Of a DNA stretch of 64,000 nucleotides, positions 50,544-60,900 are shown piece after piece. Location of the stretch: assembly GCA_964007475.1 (NCBI GenBank), contig OZ023274.1:6572001-6636000 (forward strand), written 5' to 3'. Each line of letters starts with the position of its first letter. Positions within the stretch are counted from its first letter, which is position 1. The notes beneath the pieces are model-generated. The model ran no database searches, was not told where the DNA came from, and saw only the letters and a program-made list of their open reading frames with translations. Source of the stretch: Hybos culiciformis (taxonomy: Eukaryota > Arthropoda > Insecta > Diptera > Hybotidae). The translations under genes and the position numbers were made by a program.

Positions 50544-53390
50544 ATGGAACTAAAAATTGTAAGTATTTCTCTAAGTAAGAATTTTCTTGGATCTTTTCGA
50601 TATTATTTTCAAATGACTTTTATTCCATTAAAAAAATACATTTTAATAAAATCCACAAAACTTTATTTAAAATATCAGTCAAATCCTCAACCCGGTTACC
50701 ATCAACAAGATTATCAACCGGTACCACAAAATCTTCCAGAAGGTAGTGGCTATTCTCATGCCCAGCAACCACAATCGGGATTTGCTCCACCACCACAGGG
50801 TTTTTCTCAGCCACCACATGGTTATGTTCAGCCGCAACCGGCTTACGGTCAACCGCAACCAGGGTACGGTCAACCGGGGTATGGTCAACCGGGATACGGC
50901 CAGCAGCCGATAATGCAACAACCTGGAGGGCCACCAATGCCCCCAGGAGCTGAATTAAGTTAGTTAAATTTTATTTGTAAATTATTAACTTCAATGCATT
51001 GAAAAATATGTAGATATTTACTTTGTACATCGTCGTCTTAGGAATTACATATCTACATGTATAGTATGAAAAAAAAAAATTATACATTAATTTAGTTTTA
51101 AACTTTTTTCATTTTGATTACTTTTAGCCCAACAACAATGGATGGCACCACCACCCACTGTACCGGATTGTCCACCTGGTTTAGAATATCTTACTATGGT
51201 AGATCAGTTATTGATTAAACAAAAACTGGAACTTTTGGAAGCATTCACTGGTAAAGGTGTTAATATTGAGAGCTAATTTTCTACACTCATGTACTCATGT
51301 ACTAATATTGCACACCTAGTACATAATATAAATATATTTGAATTTTGATGCGAATAATAGTAGATTATTGAATATGTAAACTAAATTTGTTATTAATTAA
51401 GAGTTCTGTATACACAAAAATACATTGACACGAGTCAATACTTATATCACGAGACCGAAGGTCGAGTGATATAAATTGACAAGACAGTGTCAATGTATTT
51501 TTGTGTAAATACAGAACGAGTTGTATAACAAATTTTGTTTACATATCCAATATACTGTTTTAATGCGTAGGGGAGAGGTAGTTGCAAAGAGAGAATATTT
51601 TTTCTTCTCATTTTTTCTCTTTTTTTTTTTTGTATTTGGCTGTATTAAAATATTGTGAGAGATATTATGTTTGTTTAGGTATTACGTAATATTCAAAACG
51701 AAACATCTAAATGATTTTATTATTTACGCTGATGCATCTAAATTTTTTCATTATATACGCTGATTCATCTAAATTTTTTCATTATTTACGCAGATGCATC
51801 TAAATGATTGCATGTGTATTGACGCATATAATACTCCATTTAGTGATCTAAATTCTATAGCACTAAATACAACATAACGATCCCCAACGCATTAAAATAT
51901 TTAATATTAGCGTAGTTTAAAAAATTACCTTAAATTATCATTCCCGCCCTTAATTTATATTATGTTTAAATTACACATGTATGTATTACATTTTTATAAC
52001 ATTTAAATAAGGCTGATCAAATTGAAATTTTTATTTCAGGTTGGGAAACGAATAATAAATATGCTATTAAAAATTCTCTTGGCCAGAATGTTTTTTTTGC
52101 CGTTGAAGATAATGATTGGTGTACTCGTCAATGTTGTGGAACATTAAGACCATTTGATATCAAAATATTTGTAAGAAGAAATTATAAGCATCTTTATCAA
52201 GAATTTATTTTAAATAATATGTACTCTGTTTTTATAAATTTTTCATTACATAAAATTATCTCACATGCTATTTTTTAGGATAATTATCAACATGAAGTTG
52301 CTCACATATATAGGGAACTAAGATGTCAGGGTTGTTGTTTTCCATGTTGTCTTCAAAAAATTGAAATTTCAGCACCTAGAGGTAATTTAATTACTTTGAC
52401 AAATAATATTTTTAGGCTATTTAAGTACGAAGAATAAATTAATAATGAAAACTAAATACTCAAGCTTATTATATTAGTTTAAAAAACAAAAAATTAATTT
52501 TATAGGCAAAAAACTAGCTCTGTTAAATTTTTTTCTTTTAAGTAAAAATCCTATTCTCGTGGAAATTATAATTGCATATTCTTTCAATTTCTTCAACAAC
52601 ATAGAATTTGGAATAGGTTGAAAATCGAAATTAAACTGTTAAAACTCCTAAGTTCAGTTTCGAATAATTTTTATAATTCTTAAGTCGGAAATTAATTTTT
52701 TTTACATTTTTAGGTAATCTACTTGGAACTGTCGAAGAAGATTGGTCATGTCATAAGAATTTCACTGTTAAAAATAGTACAGGTGAAGTTATCCTCAAAA
52801 TTAAAGGACCAATAGTTCCTATGAGTTGTTGCGGTTCAGACGTAGATTTTAAGGTAAATAAGATAACAATATACTTAATTATTTTTTTAAAATAAATATT
52901 AAAACATTTATTTTTTTTATTTTAGATTCAAACGACTACTGGCGAAGAAATCGGAAAAATATCAAAGCAATGGCAGGGTTTTGCCAAAGAATACTTTACA
53001 GATGCAGATACTTTTGGTAAGACATTTTTAAAGAATTCTAAAAGTAATATTCAACCCCAATTATGAATCTGATGCTAAATTTAGGGAATTTCACAATGTT
53101 TGTGTGATTCTTCTGTCTTTTCTATTATAATTGATATTTAATGCTTCTTATGTGTCAATTTTCTCTTATAACAGGAATTAATTTTCCAATGGATTTGGAT
53201 GCCAAGGTAAAAGGTATACTGATGGGAGCCACATTCCTTATAGTACGTAAAATAAATTTTAAATTATTTTTTAACTATACATTATACATAATGTATACCT
53301 TACATGTATTGTAAATATTTGATACAAAATTAATATTATGTTTACTTTTAGGATTTCATGTTTTTTGAAAATAATCAACAAAACAGATAA
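50544..53390 (+). CDS. scramb: Phospholipid scramblase, paralogue B, 9 coding exons
   Basis: Exons 50544-50558, 50679-50958, 51128-51250, 52040-52170, 52279-52381, 52714-52853, 52926-53016, 53175-53242 and 53352-53390 give 329 residues. Intron 1 (120 bases) has no stop and is a multiple of three. The first exon could therefore be read through, but GTAAGT and an AG acceptor favour splicing. Residues 6-95 form a Gln/Pro/Tyr/Gly-rich tail with GYGQP repeats. Then come [18 protein letters not shown], the palmitoylation motif CCFPCC (202-207), the calcium loop DADTFGINFPMD (290-301) and the terminal hydrophobic helix. The exon lengths 131, 103, 140, 91 and 68 equal those of paralogue A, so the two arose by tandem duplication. 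A poly(A) signal is at 53460-53465. The role is calcium-linked lipid scrambling or a related membrane-signalling role. Confidence 0.93.
51369..51550. mobile_element. 180-bp foldback in intron 3 of scramblase B
   Basis: The arms read TTCTGTATACACAAAAATAC then ATTGACAC, and inverted GTGTCAATGTATTTTTGTGT then AAATACAGAA. The palindrome extends outward through AAATTTGTTAT and ATATGTAAAC, and inward through TATATCAC to GAGACCGAAGGTC. Almost the entire element is hairpin. It is probably a MITE and non-coding. Confidence 0.8.
51704..51827. repeat. 31-bp tandem repeat, about four units
   Basis: Units begin CATCTAAAT and run through TTTCATTATTTACGCTGATG with several substitutions. Starts are at about 51704, 51735, 51766 and 51797. 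It lies in intron 3 of scramblase B, just after the foldback. Confidence 0.75.
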
Positions 53391-54585
53391 ATATAAGTAA
53401 ATTCGTCCACAATTTCGTCATAATTTGAAAGAAAAATGATTTTTTTCAGTTGAATGGATAATAAATATTGTTACAATTAAATTTTTTATTACATACAAAA
53501 TGTTAAAATTTAATTTTTATAATCTTTTTTTTTTATGTATATTGTGTTATGTTTTTGTAGGTATATTATTTTTAGTACACAGTAGGAAAACAGCGATAAA
53601 TTTGGCATTTATTTTTAAATAAACATTTTTAAAAATTTTGAAATGATATAACCTCCATTTATATTTACAATCTGAAATCTATAATTTATAGTACTTACTT
53701 TTACAATATAAGTCGAATAATATTAATAATTTCCAAATTCTCCTATCCTTCATTTATTTTCAAAAGAAAAAAATAATAAACAATCGTGCATATTTGTACA
53801 AACAATACTCAATTTTTTTTTTGATTTTAATCTTTCTTTTAAAGTTTTAAATTGAAATTGTATTCAAATAACTACGTTTAATTAAAAAAAATACTATTAA
53901 GACAATATAATTGTTCCATTATTATTATACCTAATATCCAAAAAATATAGTTATAAATAAATCTTGGCAGAGCGTACGAAATTTGCACATTGCTATCACA
54001 ATATATCCATTTTTGTCAAAAATATACATATTTAATCACAAAATAAATTCATAAAAATTTTTAATAAAAATAAAAATATACTTAATAAATATTTTATATT
54101 TAAGAATTTTTGATATTTTTTTTCGATTTTTGGAAAACTTTACAACATGTGCCGTCAGAACTAGATACCTCATAAAGAAGGAATTTAAATGTTTTCCTTT
54201 ATTTCTATTATTTATATCGTACATTAAAATAACAAAAATAATTATTAAATGTGTTATAATCTGCCTATATATATTCTATACTACATAAATAATATGTATA
54301 ATTTTAAGAATGCATATAAGTACTTAATGTACACTATGAAAAATGTAATAAAACATACTTAAATGTACGTATTCAATAAAATGTACTCAGTGTTATAAAA
54401 TTTAATTTAGATTTTTTATTATTAATGAAAATTATATACTCTTTGTTCAGAATAATTTGTTTACCGAGGATAGTTGACTCGCTGTTCAGATTTTTGGCAA
54501 AGAATTTTTCGGGTGTATTTAAAAATGTTGGTTACGTATAAGGAAAAATTTAAAAACCTACAATAATAACTTGTTATAATAAATT
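53391..54585. other. 3' flank of scramblase B
   Basis: It contains the poly(A) signal at 53460-53465 and then AT-rich DNA with no recognised gene. Confidence 0.55.
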
Positions 54586-55688
54586 TGAGCCGTTTATTTT
54601 GAAAGTGGTTTAAGTCCATTTTCCAAAAAAAAAAAGTTAATGATTCACAATAAACACAATCCTATATATTCTTTTTATTTAAAAACAATTTTAGTCAAGT
54701 ATCATTAAAATCGCTTTGATTTTGTCACTTGAAAATTAGCTTATGGAATTATTAATGTATGTAAAAAATTATTTTTAAGTATACTTTTAATATATCAGTA
54801 GGACGATTACAGCGTATTTATATAATGTTTTTATATTATGTTTATAAAAGGTATTACATTTTATAATCTAACATGTTTAAGGGCGCAGTGAAATAAGGCC
54901 GCGGGAAATAAGGCCGCGATAGGTTTTTTGTTGCGGTCTTATTTCATTTTTAAAAATGAAATAAGACCGCATAAAATTCCCCGCGGCCTTATTTCGTTTT
55001 GAAAAATGAAATAAGACCGCGACAAAAAAAAAATTAATCGGAGGGCTAAAATTCCATTTTGAAAAATGAAATTAGGCCGCGAGGATTTTTTCGCGGCCTT
55101 ATTTCATTTTGAAAAACGAAATAAGGCCGCGTAATCTTGTGAGGTGAGCACACAGGGCAGGGGGTAGCAAATCCCATTGACCAACCGCCCGCCCGCCGCC
55201 CTGCTGCCCCCTGCCCTGTGTGCCCACCTCACAAGATTACGCGGCCTTATTTCATTTATAAAAATGAAATTAGCCCTCCGAATAATTGTTTTTTTTTGTC
55301 GCGGTCTTATTTCATTTTTCAAAACGAAATAAGGCCGCGAGGAATTTTTTGCGGTCTTATTTCATTTTTCAAAATGAAATAAGACCGCGAGGGTTTTTTC
55401 GCGGCCTTATTTCATTTTGAAAAACGAAATAAGGCCGCGAAAAAATCTTCGCGGCCTTATTTCATTTTGCAAAATGAAATAAGACCGCAACAAAAAAACG
55501 TCGCGGCCTTATTTCCCGCGGCCTTATTTCCCGCGGCCTTATTTCCATCCCCCATGTTTAAGGTCATAAAAACATGAAAGCGACTTAATACCAGTTACCA
55601 ATATTTTTAAATCAATTCAAACACAAACCTTTAAATATCTCAATACAAAAACAAATGGACTTAAACCACTTTCAAAATAAACGGCTCA
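54586..55688. mobile_element. Outer TIR element split by a nested insertion
   Basis: A perfect 36-bp inverted repeat, TGAGCCGTTTATTTTGAAAG to ...TTTAAGTCCATTT, lies at 54586-54621 and, in reverse complement, at 55653-55688. Most of the space between is the GC-rich palindrome at 54881-55553. Without it and one copy of its duplicated target, the outer element would be about 420 bp. ATTT on each side is a possible short target duplication. The sequences just inside the ends do not pair, so this is a conventional TIR element rather than a foldback. Confidence 0.7.
54881..55553. mobile_element. 673-bp GC-rich palindrome built of smaller palindromes
   Basis: ATGTTTAA at 54873-54880 and 55554-55561 is a perfect 8-bp direct repeat flanking the element. 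The ends read GGGCGCAGTGAAATAAGG and (reverse complement) GGGGGATGGAAATAAGG. Each arm is a chain of hairpins of the form GCGGCCTTATTTCATTTT then AAAATGAAATAAGACCGCG. Both arms then fold on a centre near 55190 with long inverted blocks (GTAATCTTGTGAGGTGAG and ACAGGGCAGGGGG). The 8-bp duplication suggests a hAT-like transposase acting in trans. It is non-coding: open frames inside are translations of the repeat. CpG and GC content are far above the surroundings. Confidence 0.85.
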
Positions 55689-57691
55689 TTTGAAAATGCT
55701 AACACTGCTGGCTGACGTCTTAAAACATTTCAGATGGATCATAATCAAACCTAACGGAAAATTTAAATTGATTGGATTTTCATTATAAGGAAAATTTAAT
55801 TATTATATACATAATTTATACCTACTGTTTTTTTTAATATTTTTATATATGTAATACACATTTTAGCAAATTTATCGCCTTTGATAAGAGTATAGTTCAA
55901 TAATTTTGCCTCCTTGCCTTGGTCTAATTTTTATTTTCTAAATATGACAGAACAATAATTACAAATCGTATTAAAGCTGTTCTTTCCATTTCGATTTTGT
56001 TATGAAAAACAAAATATATTTTCTTAATAAAAACATATTGAAGTAATTAATATTTTTGGCTTAAATATTTGGACATTTAAATTCATGCCCGTAAGTGTGA
56101 AAATTTTTATTTCGTCCGTTTTGAAGCCACAGGCTCAATTTACAACAAAATTTTCTTTACCATAGTCTCTATTTCGAGTTTATTTTGAATAATACAATTT
56201 ATTAACTGATTTTATTTTAAATATAACACTTCTATAATGTATAAAATAATACATTCAGTACCCTTATTTGCATCATTTAGTTATTTTTATTTTCAAGCGC
56301 AAACTCAACTATCGTTATGACTTTATTTTTGAGTGGGTTTCCCAGGGGACTTCTTAACATAGATTTTCTTTTTTTTTTCAGTCAATTGCTGGTTCCACAT
56401 TAAAAATGTGTAAATTATTTAAAAATACGAAAATAAATAAATAAAAAAAAAAATTAATTGATTTAAAAAAAAAAAAGAGAAATATAATAATTTCATAAAG
56501 GCAAAATAATAAATATAATATAACTATGCAATATTTCTAATTATATAAATTTTCTTAAAATATTTACTAAAGAAAAAATCAACTGCATCGATAAAAGTAA
56601 AAAAATAAAAGTTACCTACCTGCTTTGATCATTGATTTTTCCACGAAAATTTCTGTAACAAATAAAAAGGTTCCCTTTTTAATACAAGAGAAAGTTATAT
56701 ATCAAAGTAAAACAAATTCAATTTAATCAATGTGCAATGGTCATAAAAAAGTGCATTGAGTTGCCTTTAACTTTTATATCCATTCAACCAAAAAAAAATG
56801 TTTTTGCATTTTATTTAAATTGAATTTCTGCTAAAAAAAATGCAATTTATGTGTATTGAGCAAAAATTAAAAAAAAAAATTCTTAAGAAAAAAAAAGTTC
56901 GAGAAAAACCTGATTTATGAAAATTCTTAAAGAAAAATTTTTGAATAAGAATTAAATTTAAGAGTTTAGGAACACTCTTACATCGGTGTAACTAACTCCG
57001 AATGAATAAAAGTCGAAAAATTGCGATATTAAGGCCAATGTGAAAAATAAATTAATTTCAAAAATAATTTTTTATATGTGCAAAAGTGTAAAAATAATTA
57101 GAGTTTGAAAATAAAATTTTGAACATTTACAGTAATTATATTTCTCCCGGAATTTTACTTTATTTTCTTTTAATTAAAACGTTTTTATTAGTTCACTTTG
57201 TTGTCCGGTACAAATTTTGTAATTAATGAGATAGAGGCTTGAAAATTGGAGCATAGGTCAGAAATGGATGACAATGCAACATAATGTAAACATTTTTGTG
57301 GTTCCACGGTTCCATCCATGGTTCCACTGATTCCGCAATCACGCCTCTGGACCGATTTGGCCGAAATTTTGAACTTAAGTAGTATTGTGATCCTAGATGG
57401 TTATAGAATATTAGAAATTTTGATCCGAGGCCCGACGGGGGGGGGGGCTACCTTAGAAGCCGGTTTTGGCATTTATGTATATTCCGATAAAATGTTGGAC
57501 CCGAAAAAACTATTTAATAAACTGGATGTTGAAAGGCCCTCAACTGTTACGCCAGGGCTCAATTAGGGGATATACAACAATTTTCGAAATTTTGAAAATA
57601 AGGGGATAAATTTCGAAATTTATATTTTGATGGCTGAATTCGATTCAAATAAGATTAAAACGGAAAAAATAAATAAATAATAAAATATATA
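55689..57691. other. Non-coding stretch with a GC-richer patch
   Basis: Mostly AT-rich without recognised exons. At about 57300-57560 there is a distinctly less AT-rich patch with an uninterrupted run of 11 G (57437-57447). It carries an 82-codon open frame (MVPLIPQSRLWTDLAEIL onward) that I cannot match to any family. It may be a fragment of a mobile element. Confidence 0.45.
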
Positions 57692-57916
57692 AATAAAATA
57701 ACTAAAAAGTAAAAAATATAATCAGATAATAATTGATAACCTCATATCGATTTCCCTGAAAATTAATTCTCACGAAAAACGTGGGGCGCCTAAAATTGAA
57801 AAATATCGTTTATCACACGCGTCCCACGTTTTTCGTGAGAATTAATTTTCAGTGAAATCGGTATGAGGTTATCAATTATTATCTGATTAAATTTTTTACT
57901 TTTTAGTTATTTTATT
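57692..57916. mobile_element. 225-bp foldback element
   Basis: The arm AATAAAATAACTAAAAAGTA continues through ATCAGATAATAATTGATAAC and CACGAAAAACGTGGG. It is repeated in reverse complement, ending TTTTAGTTATTTTATT, with very few mismatches. The loop (about 40 bases around 57804) is the only unpaired part. The closeness of the arms suggests a young insertion. Non-coding. Confidence 0.85.
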
Positions 57917-60900
57917 CCGTTATAAAAACGTTGTTTTTAAATTTTTTTTTTTATTTATTTATTTATTTTAAATTATTTTTATATGTTTAGTTCAGTTTTG
58001 GCTTTCGACTTAATTTCGTTGTGAATTAATTATCCAAATTTTTTTCGACTTTAATTCATTTGAGGTTAGTTTTTTTTAATGAATTAGGAATCTCAGAAAA
58101 ATTTTAACTTACAATTCGAAAATAAATTATGATTGCAATGCAAGCACAGTATCATGAAACAAAGATTTATGGTCAGACGGTCCAATAGACATTTTCTAAT
58201 ATTTCCTAAAAAAACTGTATAGGAAACGAATAGTATATATGAGTAAGATGTACAATTCCGGCGCCACATTTCTATTGTTAATATGTAGGAAATTTTATTC
58301 TAATTTCTATGTGCCTTTTCGAAGGTTCTATTAAAACACACAAAAATTCGTTAAATATATCTGTAAATTATTTATCATAATATTCCAGGACCTAGAGTCT
58401 TCTATGCATATTTATGTATACATTTCTTAAGAGTATCTTTTATCTACAAATATAACATTTTTTATTGAAATCCAGACCCCAAGTCCAAATCATTAGGAAC
58501 AATCAGGGTCCAATAATTTTTTTTAAGTTCCTCTAATCGACATCTATCTAACCAACAATAGAATCCGCATTGAATGTTTTTAAAAAATATTTAAAATTAT
58601 ATTTTTATATGAAAATTATTTAAATCATTGGCTGGTTGAAAACCTCTAATTTCCAAACTCAAAATCATAGAATCGTATCATTAAGTCGAGATGAAATTAA
58701 ACGAGATTGAGAATATTATGGTATCCAAAGAATCGTTTAATCACAAGTTATAAACATTTTAGTGACGGACGGAGGTACATTGACTGAAACCAGCATATAT
58801 ATCTTCTTATTATATATAATATATATGATAAGAAGTTCGTGTTTTCAATTTTGATGGAAAACGGACAAAAAAAATAAAAAAACAGGACCATAAAAAATCT
58901 CAATTAATTTTTTTTTTTTCTTCTAATAGGTTTAAAAATTAAAATAAATAAAATAATAAATTATTAAAACAAAATTATAATAGAAACAACAAGTTAATAA
59001 AATTGACGACAAAATAATAAGAGTGGAATAAAATTTAACGAAATTTAAACACTGCTGCTGCTAAATCTTTATTTTTAATTTTTTTATTTTTTTTTTTTAA
59101 ATAAAATTATAACACTCAAAAAGTTCAGGTCAGCATCAAGTTTGTCTTTTTTTTATAACCAGAAAGGATAACAACAAAAATTAACGAAATTATTATTAAC
59201 GAAAAATTATCAAAACTTTAACGAAAGTTAAACGAAAGCTTTATACTTATTTCGACACATATTACAAAAAAAAAATGTAAGTTTTCTATTAAAAAAAAAA
59301 AAAAAATTAGAATTAAAAAATAAAAAATTTTTATATTGATTTTTTATGTGAAATTTTTTTTTTCGTTAAAATTTTCTTTCGTAGTAAAGAGATTTTTCCC
59401 TATAAATGGATAAAAAAAATCGGTTCCGTAAATTTATTTAAAAAATATATATATTAAATATTTCTTTATTATTTATATTTTCTTTAAAAAAAAAATTAAA
59501 AATTATTTAACATTTAAGTTTTTAATTTAAATAAATTCGAAATAACAAAAATAAAAAAGGAAATTAAAAAAGCAAAAAAAAAAAAGAAAAATTCGAGGAA
59601 AATTTTAAATCACGGAAAAGTAAAGGGAAAAAAAAAATTTTCTTTTCTTTTTTTTTTTTTTTGAATTGATTTCACCAGGAAAATTTTAAAGAAAATCATT
59701 TTTTCTTCCTAAAAAAGAAAATGTACGTAAAATATATATTTATTAAATACCTAAATAAAATAAATATTAAATTTTAGAAAATCTTTAAATAAAATTCCTA
59801 TAATAATCGAATTGTGTATTATAATTGTGTGAGAAGAAAATTTAATATTATATTTTCCGATCAATAAAAGTGAATTTTCCTTTTTTTGTCGAATTTCTTT
59901 AGACCAAGAGCCGTGTTAATAATTTGTTCCTAAAGTGGTCAAAATTTCAATTATCGTATAAATTATAAGGAAATTAACTATTCACCATTTTTCGGAACTA
60001 AAAACTGAATTTTTGACGGAAATATTTTGTAGAAAAACTACTTCTCATCCCGCAAACGATATCCGCTATGAGTTAATTATATATTTGTGGTGAAATTTTG
60101 TGTGTCAAAACCAAGATCCACTTTAAATTCAAGTCGCAAATAAATTAAAACTTATACTAAAAACTAATTTTCGTCCTTTTAAAAAAAAAAAAAAAAAATT
60201 AAACTATAATTTAATTATTTTGTAGATAGCACAGAACAGAAACATTTATCATGTAACAAAAAAAAAGGAATCATTTACCTAGATAATTTTGATTGTTCAT
60301 TGATGGCAGAATGCCATATCAAGCTTTTATAAATAAAAACTAATATAACAAAATGCATTCAAATAATATAACAAATTTTGTTGCATCTTTTTAATATATA
60401 TATATACAATACATTATATAAAATTTATTATCAATTTTGCGATAAAATTATATTTATTTATTTAATAATAGATTAACGATATCATATGGATAAAATCAAC
60501 GTCCAACCAATAAAAGAAAACTGGGTTAATGAATAGTATGTGTAGTGTAATTTTTGTTATACTTACACTATTAATAAAAATTAAATAGCTAAAGAAGTTA
60601 GAACTTTTAGGTGATTTTTTTTTAACACAATTAGATATCGGAAAATTAACTCGTATAAAAAGATGTTAGACATAAGATCAAATTTTCACTATATTAACTC
60701 TGAAATTATAGAAAAACTAAGTGGAAAAAAATTGCCTCATATTATTGGGTTAATGAATTTTAATTTTAAGCGAATTTCTCTTAGTATAAGAATTAATTTT
60801 TGGCTAATGCAAAATTAAGTGTAAAATTTAATCTAAAAAAAAATATACATAAAATTGTTATTAAAACTGTAGAGCTAATAATAATGACTATATCTCAGTC

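Noticed and set aside
50559..50678. Treating intron 1 of scramblase B as coding
   Set aside because: It is in frame and stop-free, but it starts GTAAGT, ends in AG, encodes AT-biased peptide and is absent from paralogue A. Splicing is more likely.
50620..50937. 105-codon minus-strand ORF over scramblase B exon 2
   Set aside because: Antisense shadow of the Gln/Pro/Gly-rich tail; codon bias of the sense strand keeps it open.
55104..55322. 72-codon minus-strand ORF within the GC-rich palindrome
   Set aside because: Translation of the hairpin units and the central palindrome; no independent coding evidence.
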